From Tanytarsus gracilentus (taxonomy: Eukaryota; Arthropoda; Insecta; Diptera; Chironomidae): a stretch of DNA of 64,000 nucleotides. A model generated the notes under the pieces. It saw only the letters and a list, made by a program, of their open reading frames with translations, was not told the origin of the DNA and made no database searches. Shown one piece after another: positions 48,706-61,000 of this stretch; the first letter of the stretch is position 1, and each line of letters opens with the position of its first letter. Location: positions 806,001 to 870,000 of the forward strand of contig JAXRKN010000036.1 of NCBI GenBank assembly GCA_038502055.1. Direction: 5' to 3'. The position numbers were made by a program, and so were the translations under genes.

Positions 48706-49188
48706 ATGAAGTTAGCACTGCTTATTTTTGTTCTAGTTCATTTAAACATTTTTGTAAAAGCAGCAACAAATCCTGGAGCGAAAAATCCACGACTACGATT
48801 GATAAACAAATGTCAAATGCTAACCAGAAGAATTAATTGTGAAAGTCAAAATTGTTTCGAAACAAAAATTCAAGAGTGCTACAAGAAGAAGCTCGGAAAA
48901 AGTTGGAGGGAAGATTTTCTGCCCGAGGCAATGAGAGAAAAATATGATTTGGATTTTTTGATCGAGTGTCAAGCGAATTCTCTCTTTTCATGCATTGATA
49001 GAAAATGTGTTAGAAAGAATTTGCAAAAATGTTTAGTGGAAAAATTTGGCAGCGGATTTATAAAAGAAATTATGATCTCACAAGCAAAAATAAATGAAGA
49101 CAATGAAGATGAAAAGCAAGAAAACTCAAAAGATGAAAATTCAACCTTGATGTACGATGGATCCAAAAATCCCCAATGCTTGATTTAA
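48706..49188 (+). CDS. Secreted protein with duplicated four-cysteine module, 160 aa, single exon
   Basis: A signal peptide (residues 1-19, MKLALLIFVLVHLNIFVKA) is followed by two copies of one cysteine pattern. Module 1 has Cys 36, 45, 50, 58 and module 2 Cys 88, 96, 101, 109. The spacings are C-x8-C-x4-C-x7-C and C-x7-C-x4-C-x7-C, and both are followed by a similar helix start (KKLGKSW and VEKFGSGF). Eight cysteines would allow two disulfides in each module. An acidic Glu/Asp/Lys tail ends with a ninth Cys (QCLI). It has no intron, unlike nearly every neighbour. AATAAA at 49358. I do not recognise the family; salivary, seminal or haemolymph roles are all possible. Confidence 0.8.
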   Translation: MKLALLIFVLVHLNIFVKAATNPGAKNPRLRLINKCQMLTRRINCESQNCFETKIQECYKKKLGKSWREDFLPEAMREKYDLDFLIECQANSLFSCIDRKCVRKNLQKCLVEKFGSGFIKEIMISQAKINEDNEDEKQENSKDENSTLMYDGSKNPQCLI

Positions 49189-52100
49189 TGGCTCTCTGAT
49201 TTTTTTTAATTGCCTCCAATCTGGAATTGGTTTTAAGCGCCATCCATCAGTCATTATAAAAACATCAAACTCTTATCGTTTAATCAAATTACTCCATTCT
49301 CGTCCCAATAATTGTGTTTTATAAATTTTCAACGATTATAAAACTGTTGGCACTATCAATAAACTTCTTTTGTGTCTTTTTTTTTGGTGGAACATAAAAA
49401 CATCTCAAATTGCATTGGTGATATTTAAAGCAGAGCGGAGACATCAAAATAGCTTCATTCTGGCGGATGGATAAATCTGTAAAATCCCGCTGCTGAGCTG
49501 AGCCTAATAATGAAACTATTGGTAAATAATTTAGTGACGATAAAATTTAGAGACAGAAGAGAAGAGACAACGGAAGTAAGATAAAATTTTATTCTGACCA
49601 TAAATCATCGGTTTATGATGCTCATATCGTGAACTTGCTAGATGACACGCATTCTTTTAATAAAAAATTAAAATCTGAGCGATTAATTTTAATCTCGAGA
49701 TTTAATTTGAAAAAATTTTTAACGACGAAATTAGTTGCTGATTAAAATTTATTTCATCGTGCAATTTTCTCTTAATTACAGGCCCATAAAATTAGATGAA
49801 GACAATTTTTAATGCCAAAGTTTCGTTTGCCAATCAATCAAAAATTCATTCGCTTAATGACAAATGACTTTGTCAGAAAAAAGAAACGAAAATACAAAAT
49901 TGACTAAACAAATTAGACTTTTCTGTCGCTTCTTTCCATTCAATCGCTTTGTTCTATTTGACATTAAAGATTTGTCCACAAAATTAAAACTCGTTCGAAT
50001 TCGCTCATTGTGGGAATATTAAAAATTACTCTCGTTTGTGCGACTCTAAAAATGTCCTAAATCAAGATTATTTGCAAGCACATTTATCATCGTGTCTTTT
50101 ATTAACAATCAATTTGAGCTCTCTTTTTTAGGCGGTATGCTGTTAGAAAAATTTATAATTTATCTAAATGTCGAAAGGCGATAGAAGAGATGAAGTGACG
50201 ATTTCAAGGGTGTGATACAGAATTTAGATTTTTTTAACAAAATAAATAATAAAAATTGCACTAATATTAATTTTAAAATTTTCAAACGAGTTCCTCACCC
50301 TTTGATAAAATTCAGAAAACTTATAAAACCAAAAAGTATCCACTTACAACTCGTTTGTGCGAAGGAGATTTATGTTGGGAATTGATAAAATAAATTGTCA
50401 CCGATAAGTTTTAATGAAGTCTCAAATTGCTTCATTTGTGAGTGAATAGATGGATATTTGGAGCTTTTCTGACAGAAAGGAAGCAAAAAATTGGCACGTT
50501 TTGATGTTTCAAGAATCAGCGTGAGAAAATTTAATATTTTTTATTGCTAATAATTTCGACGATTTAATGTTTTATTTTGGGTGATAAAACTTTAATTTTA
50601 TTAAAGCATAAAGATGAAATTTTTTGATAAGGTCACGATTAATTTAATCCGAGGATTTAAATTCATTTTAAAAATTTTGAGGAAGACATTAATCTGAAAA
50701 AAGCATCTATATCATCGATGTTTTAAGTTCCATAAATAAAATTCTGAAATAAATCACAATAGATTCGCACAATGAAGCCATTATAAAAATGTGTCAAGGT
50801 GCGAAATCGCGTGGGCACACAATAAACACACATTTTATGGTTCGTTTTTATCAATTTATTTCTTTTATTATTGGTTTAAATATTTCTTTTCCATTTTTTT
50901 TTTGTAAACTTCATTTTGCGGTTTTTTGAAATTTTAAAAAGTTTACACATTGAAAATTATCAAAAAGGAGAAAGAAAAGAAAAATTTCTTTATGACTTGC
51001 AATTTAATTTCTTAAAAAAGTTTTGTGGAAATTAAATGAGAAAATATAGAATTTTAGAATTTTCCAACATACAATTTCTCATTCTAAATTCTAGCTAAGT
51101 CTTCTAACTTTTCTAATTTTTTAAATTGTCTCATTAAATTTCCACCATTCATTACATCATTCTATAATTATTAAAAAAAGCTAAATTTCATTTTTCTCCC
51201 ATTAATTTATTTTTTATGCTCTTTCTTAAAAGTAGTAAAGTTGTTTTTAGTTTCCTTCCACAATTAATCATCGCTTAATTATAGAAACATTAAATTAAAA
51301 CGAGTTATAACAGGAGCAACGAGGCAGATGCGAGAGAGATAGAGAGGCGAATTTTTCTTTGAGGGTGAAAGGGGGAGGGAAAAGGGTGAAGCATGTGTGA
51401 GAATGTTTTGTGTATATAGTTTTGGTCGCATTTCTCGGTCATGGATGCGAAAAAATTTCTCCTAATTTATAATTTTCCTAAAATTATTTTCCAAATGGAT
51501 TATTAACATTTTTCCAAATCAAGGCTTTTCTTTTTGAACGAGGTTGTAGCAGTCCCCATCGTAAATTTTTTATCTAGGATGCAAAGCGTTACAAAGAAGC
51601 GCGTGACATTTTTATCTCAACAATGCTCCTATTAAAATATCGTCAATTAAATATCTTCTTCTTTTTCACATAACATTAAATATTTTTTTCTTACACATTT
51701 TTTAAAATTTGGTAAATTCCATATGACCATATGTATGAGTTTTAGATGGAAGTATTTTTTAATGTGTGAGTGTGACATTGTGAAGTTCGAGGGGGGAGGA
51801 GGGAAAATATTTTTATAGGAAAATATAGAGAAAATTTTCTAAATATGTTTTTATTTCTTTTGATTTTCTCAACTGACCTCGAGTGCCATAAAAACTGATC
51901 CACATTCGATTACGAGCCACATTTATGCCATTCGAGTTCAGCAATGCTGAATTGTCTCTTGTGGATTAATCACTATCATTGAATATGTCAATAAAAATTC
52001 TATTTACGTCTCTCTCACGCTTGACATTGAGTGAATTTATAATTTTTATAATGTAATTGTGGTGTGTGAAATAATGCTAGGTCACTAAATCATGCTAAAA

Positions 52101-53044
52101 ATTTTCTTTTACCGGTTTCTTATCCAAGAACAAAAGAGAATGTACAAATATAGCAACTATTTGGATTTTTAATTAATTTAATTTTGAAACAATTAAAATA
52201 AAATCGATCTCAACATTTTAAATGACTTAATTTAAAATTAAACCATCAAATGAGAAAAAAACTTCTCAGATCGATTTCAACTAAAATTTAAAAAAAATTA
52301 TTTGCGCCAAAAATGGAGAATTAAGGAAGAAAAATTGTTATTACAAAAAGTCCATAGACATTACCTTAAAGAATATCCTGCATGTGTCTCTAAATACAAA
52401 TGTATCAATAGCATTATTATGTTCATATAAATTAATTTAATTTATTTTTTTCACCACCTTTATTCTCATTTTGCGTGACTCAATTTTTATCTCAATGAAG
52501 AACTTAAAAAATTCTCACTGCCTTTTTTTCCGGAGAGAATATTAAAGTGACACAAAGCATCACAAGGCTTGTGATTTATTTTCTTTTACATAATTTTTTT
52601 TGCATACAAAAATGATATTTTATTATTTTTAAACATGTACGGATGTAAGTGTTTTGTGTATTTTTTTGTTTCTGTGGATTTCATGGTACAATTTCACTTA
52701 ATTATTTTTTTTGTTGCATAAAACGTTTATCACTATATACCTCTAAGATTCCATCGTACCACTTTTTTTATTTTGGGAATTTAAAAATAATAAAAACAGT
52801 TTATGATGAGAGACTTAAGGTGATGATTTATATTCAATCACACCTTCGGTCGCATCCTCAAAAACTGAAGACTTATTCAACTTTTTTTTCATATTTAAAT
52901 ATTTAGCCGCTGTCGCGCAGAAGCTGCTGCATAAGAATTGCCAAGTAGTAATAGTAGTTGTCTCATAGTAATAATAGTAAAGATGAAAGGAGAGGCGATA
53001 GAGAGGAGGAGAAAGGATTTCAAAGAGTGACTTTCAAGGACCTT
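49189..53044. other. Intergenic region
   Basis: AT-rich, no coding sequence supported. It contains one large imperfect inverted repeat at 51025-51145 (listed separately). Confidence 0.5.
51025..51145. repeat. Imperfect inverted repeat, 17-base arms
   Basis: GTGGAAATTAAATGAGA (51025-51041) pairs with TCTCATTAAATTTCCAC (51129-51145) with a single mismatch. Further patches (ATTCTA/TAGAAT) inside the loop may pair. It could be a MITE remnant or a hairpin RNA; AT-rich composition makes chance pairing more likely. Confidence 0.5.
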
Positions 53045-56000
53045 CTATTGAATAACACAACATGGACGTCCCTTCTTCTTTTTCTCATCAATCATTACAT
53101 GACTTGCCGACTGTGGTCCAGGAACAGTTTGATTCGATACTTGTGGTGGCGATGAATCTTTTGTTGCATCGCCATTAGCTGACGCTCCTTTCTGTGGCGA
53201 TTTTGTACCGTTCTGTTGAGTGAGAAGTGGCGACGCCTAAAAATATTTAATTAATTAGAAATCGCCGAAATTTAAGTCCGGTTAATTACCTCAAGCTTTG
53301 TCGCACCATCTACGACAGCTGTGCCATTGGCCTCGTGACTACCATTTACATGACTCTCATTTAACAGCGAATGATCACCAGTTGGCGTGATTGGTTTTCC
53401 TCCTAAAAAGAAAATTTAATTACTGTGTTAATTAAGTCCGTATGTGCAAAAGTAAATCGATAGTTTAATTCAGAAGATATCAGATTTCTACGTAGAAGCT
53501 TGCATTCCTAGTGTTTCACAAAAAATTTACTTTTATTGATTTAAATCGACTTATAAATCAAGTTTTTTATTTGTGGGGAGTGGAGCATGACATCAAAAAC
53601 TATTTGATCTTTTAATTCAATTTTATCAGCTTCTTGCATTTGAATTTAAATTTCAGGAAACTGATTTTTAAGAGATTATTTATTGATGCTGTGTTGGAAT
53701 TTTATTTAAAAGTAAATTTCAAAAATTATTCTTATATCGGAAATTAAATAAAATTAGACTGTGTTTAGTTTTTTACTAAATTTTATTTTTTAACATTTTT
53801 TTAATAAATTTATTTATCGAAATCAAAAAGCCCGCAAGCTATGGAAAGGAAACAAAAACGGGCGCGTCTATCCTGGTTTTCCCAGCGGCAACCACTATGT
53901 TATCAATCAATCAATCAATTAAAAAATTTATTTATCGAAATCAAAAAGGTGCAAAAATTTATAAAATATTTAAAACCATTTTTAAAAAATTAAAATTCCA
54001 TCGAAAATTTCAAAATCTAAATTTTAATTCTATTTACCTTTAATCAAATTAACTATCTCATCAGCCTCTCGTGATAAATCGCCATCCGGTCGAAATGGAT
54101 TGTCCCATCCTGAATCGGTGCTGGTGAATGAAAAATAAACGTTAGATTTTTAAATTTTTAACAAGAGCTATGAATAATAAACAATTGTCATTCATTCTGT
54201 CACAAACAAATCTGGTTTAATTTTTAAAATTGACCCTGACTCCGTTCTACCTTTTTTTAGTGACCGATGTCGTCATTTGCTGTGCTTGATGCTCGACTGT
54301 TGGCACTTTTTTACTGTAATAATATTCATCTTTGGGAACTTCATAAACATAATAAAGTGTGCCGCCGTGTGACGAGTGTGATCGAGGTATTGCGGTTTTA
54401 TTGATCATTTTTCACTTGTTTAAATAATTAACTTTTTATTGCATTGGGATTGAGTTTCTTTATATCACAAAATTTACACACGAAGCCTGTAAGAATTTAA
54501 ATTAGAGTCGCAAACTTTTCTCATTATCACATCTCGAAATAAGAAGAAAATTATCCTCAAAAGACCTTTTTGTGATTAACAATAAGAAGAACTTCATTGT
54601 TGTCGTTGTGCGTGCCTTAAAATGTCAAGTTTAAATCTAAATGATTTCTCTTTTAGTGTGCGTGTGTCTGTATGATGCAATGTGGGTCAGTAGTGGAAAA
54701 GGATGTGCACACGCACACTAATCCAAAGAAGAAGAAGCTTTTCCTGAGGCAATCATGAAATCATCTAAGCAACTGTAAAAATAACAGACACGCTGACTTT
54801 CACATTCACCCTTCAAAAATAAATAAACATTGAAAATTGGCAGCGATTGATTTTTTTTTCGGGTGTTTCAAATTGACAGTCGCTGCTACAGTTTTAAAGA
54901 AAAAAAATTGTAAACATTCGAGAGTGTTTCGTCTTTTGCAATTTTTTCACAGTGAGAAAATTTCCAGAAATATATCAGTTCGAATGGTTAATGTCTATTT
55001 TAATGAACAAACTCACGCACATTCGTCGCACTTGTGAGGAATTTTCTTCTCATTCGATTTCGTCATTGCTCGAAACTTGAGAATTTTTGTTTCATTTTTC
55101 GAGAAAAATTTCACAACTTTTGCTTTCAGTTGCGCTCGAGAATTTTCACAATTGAAGGTGAGAAAAATTTTCTTACGAGATGCTTGCGTGTGTTGGTAAA
55201 AGTCCGCACAGATAGCTCTCACTTAAAGTCTCTTAAATTCTTCGAACGCATTAATTTTGCGCGTCTATTTTTCCATCGATTTTCAGACCATAACTTTTTA
55301 TATTTTAAAATGTTTTTCCTTCTTCTTTCGATTTTCAACTGTGAAGCTAGCGAAAAAAAAGATACAAAAATGCCGCGCAATTTTTCCTCCTTTGAGGTTG
55401 ACTCGCGTGCAACTCGACTCGAATCAAAACAAAAACTGAGCGAAAATGGAAAATTTATCGCTCGAATTTTCCGACTCTCCCGAGACATGCGCATGTCTGT
55501 GTATTATCAAATGTGTTAGTGAAAATGAAAAATCCATGAGCGAATGTTTTGCAGTTGTGCCGTGTATACTTTTTTAGATGCACTCACGTGAGCCACAATG
55601 CCTTTTTTACACGATTACGAAATGAAAAATTCAGAAAATTTCTGTTTTTCTATTTTTGTGAGTTTGGTGAACGCGGAATGCACTTTTTGTCTGATTTCCT
55701 CCACTCTGCTTAGACATGACGATTTATTGGGTTTTGTTCTCGTTGTTGGCGTTTTTCGAGCGTGAAAATGTTAAAACAGAGCTTGAATTTTTTTACAGCG
55801 ATTTTTAAAGGTTTTTCATATATTTTTTATTACTGCGGGTTATGACATGACATTTAGATAATTTTGTATTTTTATGACTTTTTAAAGGAGGTGTAAAAGA
55901 GGGAAAATATTTAAATTTCGCTTTGAGATCATCAAACTGAATAAGTTTCTCGAAAACTTGACCTTAAAATTGCTCACTTGCGGGATGTTTGTTTACAGCC

Positions 56001-58099
56001 GCAGAGAATTTAAACGAACGCATTTTTACTGTGCAATAAATTTCATTCAATGACTTCATCTTGTCTATTAAATTAGACACTCGAGATGAAGAAGAGTGAA
56101 AAAAGTTTCGCTTCCAGAATTTTAAAACTCTCACCAACAGGTTGGAAAACACTTTTCATTTTCTCGGAATAAATTCGAATTTGAAAACAGACTTAAAAAT
56201 ATTTCTACGAAAAGATTTATTGGATGTCAGTGTGTGCCGCCTTAAAGCGGATTAATTAAAATGTCGAATTTTGTATCTCTCAAAGTTTATCGAACTCTCT
56301 ATTGAGTTGCTTATTAGAAGTCATTCGACATTTTCGTGGAAGATTTTTATTTTAAAATATATTGGCAGAAGCGAGAAGGCAATTAATTGAGATTTGAAGA
56401 GTGATTTAAAGATTAGATGGCTATTGAACGGGTGGCAAAATTTATAAAGTTCGATGGTGATGACTTAATGAATGAGGATGGTCGTGTATGAGTAATTTTT
56501 GTGTATTTACTTCCAACTCAACAAAGTTGACTCTTAAAGTTGTCATCAGTGACCCATTAAAAAAAATCTAGTTAATTTTTCCATTTAAATTTTACATCTC
56601 AATCAAAACCGCATTCACCTCATAAATTACAGTAAAAACTCATTAAAATTTTCAACTCCATCTGTATGTTGTGACATAATTCATATTTTTCCTCTCTTTT
56701 TTAAAACTTACAATTTTTCACATATTCATAAATGTTCATGAGTGTGTGTGTGCTTATAGAAATGGATAGCAAACAAGAAGTTCATTAAAATCTTCTTTTA
56801 TATTGCTTTGTGATTTCCATCAAATGAACCCCAAAGCAAACTTAACCGAGCGACGAAGGCGGATGAAATTTGATGGAATTTTCCAAGGCGAATGAACCGC
56901 AAAAGTGCAACAAAAGCTATATGAAGGAAAAATCGATTTCAGTCTGGCGCCATTCCATTTGTTCTTTCTATTCTACGATAACAACGACAACTAATGTAGT
57001 TCAGTGGGGCAGAAAATAAGCCGAGATTGGATAATTACAAAAAGGGAAAGTTTTTTTTTCATCATAGTTAACTAGCTCTCACTTTCGAGAGTTTTCCGTG
57101 ACTGCCGCCGAAGGACTCGCGAGGGATAAAATTGTATTAAGGACTTTTTAAGCATGCACGATACAATTTTTTCAATAATTCCCTTTTCCACCACACCCAC
57201 TTAATAGTTGCGCAACATTCCATCGAGACGCGACACTTTTTATTTGATTTGCACCCTAATCGCCTTAATTTCCGCTTCACACTTTCCATCGCCTCGACAT
57301 TAAACCCCCAATCATCATTACATCGCCTTTTTTGATTTGATTCAATGTCTCATGGACGGTCAATTTGTTGCGATGCGTTTAGAGAGAGAAAAATATCAAA
57401 ATTTAATCTAATTACAGACTTAGTCGCAATACGAATAGTGAATTTATTCGATTTTAGGTTGGGTTCGCTATTTTTGTTGCCATTTAGCTTGAGGGATATT
57501 TCCCTCATTTTTTAACGTCACTTTATGGCTATCATGCTCAGCTCAGCTTTGTATCTTACAGAGCGTCGAAAATAAATTGGACAGCTTTTGCATTTTATAT
57601 GGGGTGGAATTGACTAAATCGTTTTATGATGGCGATGATGACGACTAAAATGGTTATGGCATGGCTGGTGGTTGTTGAAAATTAAGCTTTTTATTGTGGA
57701 TGGTTTATTGTAAGTTGTGAAGGAAGGAAGAAGTTATTTAAACGGGTCATTAATGGGTTCAATTTGGTGGTTAATAAATTATGGAAATGGAAATTTTAGT
57801 TCATATTTTTGTTAAATAAGATATTTAATTTTTTAAAAAATTTCTCATTCACATTCGTTCATTCTTTCGCAAATAAAAATTTTCCTCACCTGGCTTGTCT
57901 ATTAAAATCTGGCGGCAACACTGCAGTCATTCTAGAATCTGTTTCACTTAGCGTCGAATTATTCAAAAAGGAGTCAATCAAGTTGTTATTGTAGAAATTA
58001 TCACCGTAATAAAGCAAGTGATTCTCGCTTGTGGGTGGACTGATTTGTTGTGGCTTACTGCTCTGGAAAAATGTAACGCGCACTTTTGAGCGCTCTAAT
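53045..58099 (-). CDS. Lipid-anchored (CaaX) protein with alternative first exons, 181 aa short form
   Basis: Short form exons (minus): 54408-54251, 54120-54038, 53402-53290, 53236-53045. The start is MINKTAIPRSHSSHGG. The constant part has DSGWDNPFRPDGDL, SREADEIVNLIKGGKPITPT, then a low-complexity Ser/Asn/Pro stretch. It ends DEKKKKGRPCCVIQ: a polybasic run, a palmitoylatable Cys and a CaaX box (Cys178, CVIQ, Gln favouring farnesylation). This fits a protein held at the inner plasma membrane. An upstream exon at 58099-57890 (210 bases, LERSKVRVTFFQ ... PPDFNRQA) also ends in phase 2 and can splice straight to 54120, replacing the MINKT exon. That longer form must start further upstream. Paralemmin ends in a similar way, but I see no other likeness. 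Function unknown. Confidence 0.72.
53806..53948. mobile_element. Short retroposon-like insertion with 25-bp target duplications
   Basis: A 93-base segment (53831-53923), clearly richer in G+C than its surroundings, begins CCCGCAAGCTATGG and ends in an (ATCA)n tail. It is flanked by perfect 25-base direct repeats (53806-53830 and 53924-53948), each starting AAATTTATTTATCG and ending CAAAAAG. A long target duplication with a short-unit 3' tail is the hallmark of LINE-driven retroposition, so this is a SINE or the 5'-truncated 3' end of a LINE. It lies in an intron of the CaaX-protein gene. Perfect duplications imply a young insertion. Confidence 0.8.
54409..57889. other. Intron between alternative exons of the CaaX-protein gene
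   Basis: In the long transcript this is intron; for the short transcript it holds the promoter upstream of 54408. Open frames on both strands around 55000-55500 are AT-driven and not credited. Confidence 0.45.
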
Positions 58100-61000
58100 C
58101 TGCAATGAGACGAAAGGAAGAATAACATAGTTAATTAATCATCGTACAAAAGAAAAACATTTGAGGTGGAAAACTCTTCTATAAATAAATAACATTCGAT
58201 AGAGAGAAAATTCCATAAAATCCACGCGTGATCCCGCCAAAAAAAATAAAATTGTGTGAGGCCTTACGACAATAAACGCACGCATTTCATCGATGAGATT
58301 TTTACATTTCAACTTCAAATCTATAAAAGTAAGAAAACTTCACAATTTTGTTTGGATTACGGAGGCCTCCATGCGAGTCGAGTAAACAATTCCAAAAATT
58401 CTTCAGATGAATGTTTTTGAAATCTGAGCGAAAAAACTTTAACTGGCGCCTTAGTGGTTAGGCAAACTGTGATTCATGTGCGGTCGATTTCGGATGTTTG
58501 TCACAAAGATTTAGTTTCGCATAGTTTTCAACATAGAAAAAAAACTTTTTCCAATGTACGGGTAAAGAATGTCCTTTAAAGTTGACAATCCATTTTATTA
58601 TTGTCGTACACACTCCCTGTGACCCAGATATGTAAAATGTAATGAGACTGAATGTCGTATATGAGAACTTTGTGATCACGTGTGATAAAATAAAATAAAT
58701 TAAATGAGATTGAAATTTTAAGGAATTAGAAATATTTTCATTTATCGTAAATTTTTGTCAAAATTGTTTTTTGGATACCAATAAAATTTGTTTTATGATA
58801 AACCCATAAAACAATGAAAATCAAAGTCAAATTCTTCCGCATGCGTTTCATTATCAACCTTTAAACAAAGGCTTGTCTTGTACGAGTTATTTGTTAACAA
58901 TATTAGTTACATTGATGATAAACAATATTTTTTACAATATTGGCTTGTGTGGTTTCAAATTATTGACAAACAATTTAGCACGTTTGGTCATCGTCGCCAT
59001 GACATTTATCAGATAGAGAATTTTTAACCTCGGTGTGTCATCTTTAAATACTCAGTGAATTTCTGATGATAAAAAATAATAAGTAATTTGACGATATAAC
59101 GTGCGAATATTATCGATGTCATAAGATCATTTATTTAAAGCACCTTTCGCTCTTTAATTGACATTTTTATGCCATAACATTATGCCCATTTAAGACACTA
59201 AGCACTCGATTCTGATCTCACACGCAAAGCGAGAGTAAAAATTCACTTTTTATGGCTTGCGTGAAACTGAGATGCGAACGGACATTTGCCCTTGACATCC
59301 AAAAAGCTTTTTGAAAAAGAAAAACTGCAAAACCGGTTCGTGATCGAATAATTTACAAAAGAAGGTGATGATCGAAAAAAAGAGAGTGAATCAGCTAAAA
59401 ACCTGTTTATTTATTTTTTGCGGTGCATGCGAAAGAACACAGCAGTTGAAAATTATTTTAAAGACGGCATAATCTGACGTGAGTGAGATAAATGTGTATG
59501 TTCATGATGTAATCGATGATATTTTCTTGTCATCTTAAATGGGTGAGAGGAAGATAAACATAAACGTTTGCATGTTGTTAACCTCAACAGACGGAAGGTG
59601 ATTAAGATTAGAAAAAGTGAGTGAAAATCTATTTTTAAAAATATTAAAATTTTCTAATCACTTCTCGTGAGAATTTGTCTTATCATCAAAACCTAGACAG
59701 AGAAAAAAATCTGACATTTCAAGAACGAAATTAATTTCGGCAGACAGAACAAATTATTGTGGCGAACCTCAACATGAATTCCAAATGCTTCTTTCTCCTC
59801 TGTGAACCCAAACAATGCTTCACTCCCCGGCATACCGGAACGTCAACAATAAAGAAATATTGAGAGAGAGGCAAAAGGCAATTGTTATGCATCAGACATA
59901 AAGTAACGGTTGATAGAGTCATTATAAAAGTATTTTGTAATTAAGCATGTAAACCAGTGTGATTTTGGGAATCGAACATTTTTAAATTTATGAAGTGCGT
60001 TGACCGTTTTGAAATGAGGGCGATGATATTAAATTTTTCAACTTTTTACAGGAAACTTTAACACAAAAACTGAAATTTAAAAAAATATTTTTAGTTCACT
60101 TAACATCCAAAACATTCTAAAATTGTCATGATTCTTTTTCCAATTTAGTAATTATTTTTTAATATTTTTCGATGTCTCTGTGCAACGCACGACAATGTCA
60201 TTTTTCAGGTTCAATGATTTTATTTTGGTATTGTTGACTAATTTCAATCACCCACATAACAAAAATGACAGAGCGCACGTACACCGTTCGGTAGTTTCGA
60301 TATTTGCGCAAAAACATTATTAGGCAGTTCCTGTTCGTGGCAGTTTAAATGACGATATTTGATGTTTAAGTCGCATGTTTGATGAGAATGACAAGTGAAA
60401 AGGTTGGCGAGAATTCAATTAAATTTTGTAATTTATTCGAAGCATCTTATAAAAAAGTAATTTTGAGATAATTTTGTAGAGAAGTTAAAATTATATTTTT
60501 GAATCACTCAAATTTAAAAACGATTAAAATTACGTAAAAAAATTTGTAATTCTCATTTTGCTCTAAAGATTTTTCATAATTTTTTTTAAAGATAACCTGA
60601 AGCTCTTAACTTCCATCCAATCTCTCAATTCAAATCGAGAGCTTTTTTCAACCTGCGGCAAATAACAAAATTTTTTTCCCTTCCTCTTCCCAATTTAAAA
60701 GAAAATCTTATTAAATTGAACCCAACAATTTTTCGATTACATATTAAGGAAATTCAACCGTAAATCTCCGCTGTCGAGAGAACTGTAATCATTTCATAAA
60801 AAGTTCCATCATTACAAATTTTTCCAGCCGATTCTATGTGAGCAGATAATTTGGCGTTTCAATGACCCCTCATTACACACACACACAAAACCATGAAAAA
60901 TTCTAAAGCCAGGTTGAATGAAAGCAAAATTAGAAAATTCTCTCCAGTTTAATGTTGGCGCTTTTTGAACGTAAAATTTCATGCTGTGTATGCAACTGTG

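Noticed and set aside
55034..55519. 161-codon open frame on the + strand
   Set aside because: Phe/Arg/Lys-rich composition typical of AT-rich non-coding DNA, a matching antisense frame, and it lies in an intron of the CaaX-protein gene.
59731..59922. 63-codon frame with two-Cys motifs on the - strand
   Set aside because: No supporting signals and an equally long competing frame on the other strand.
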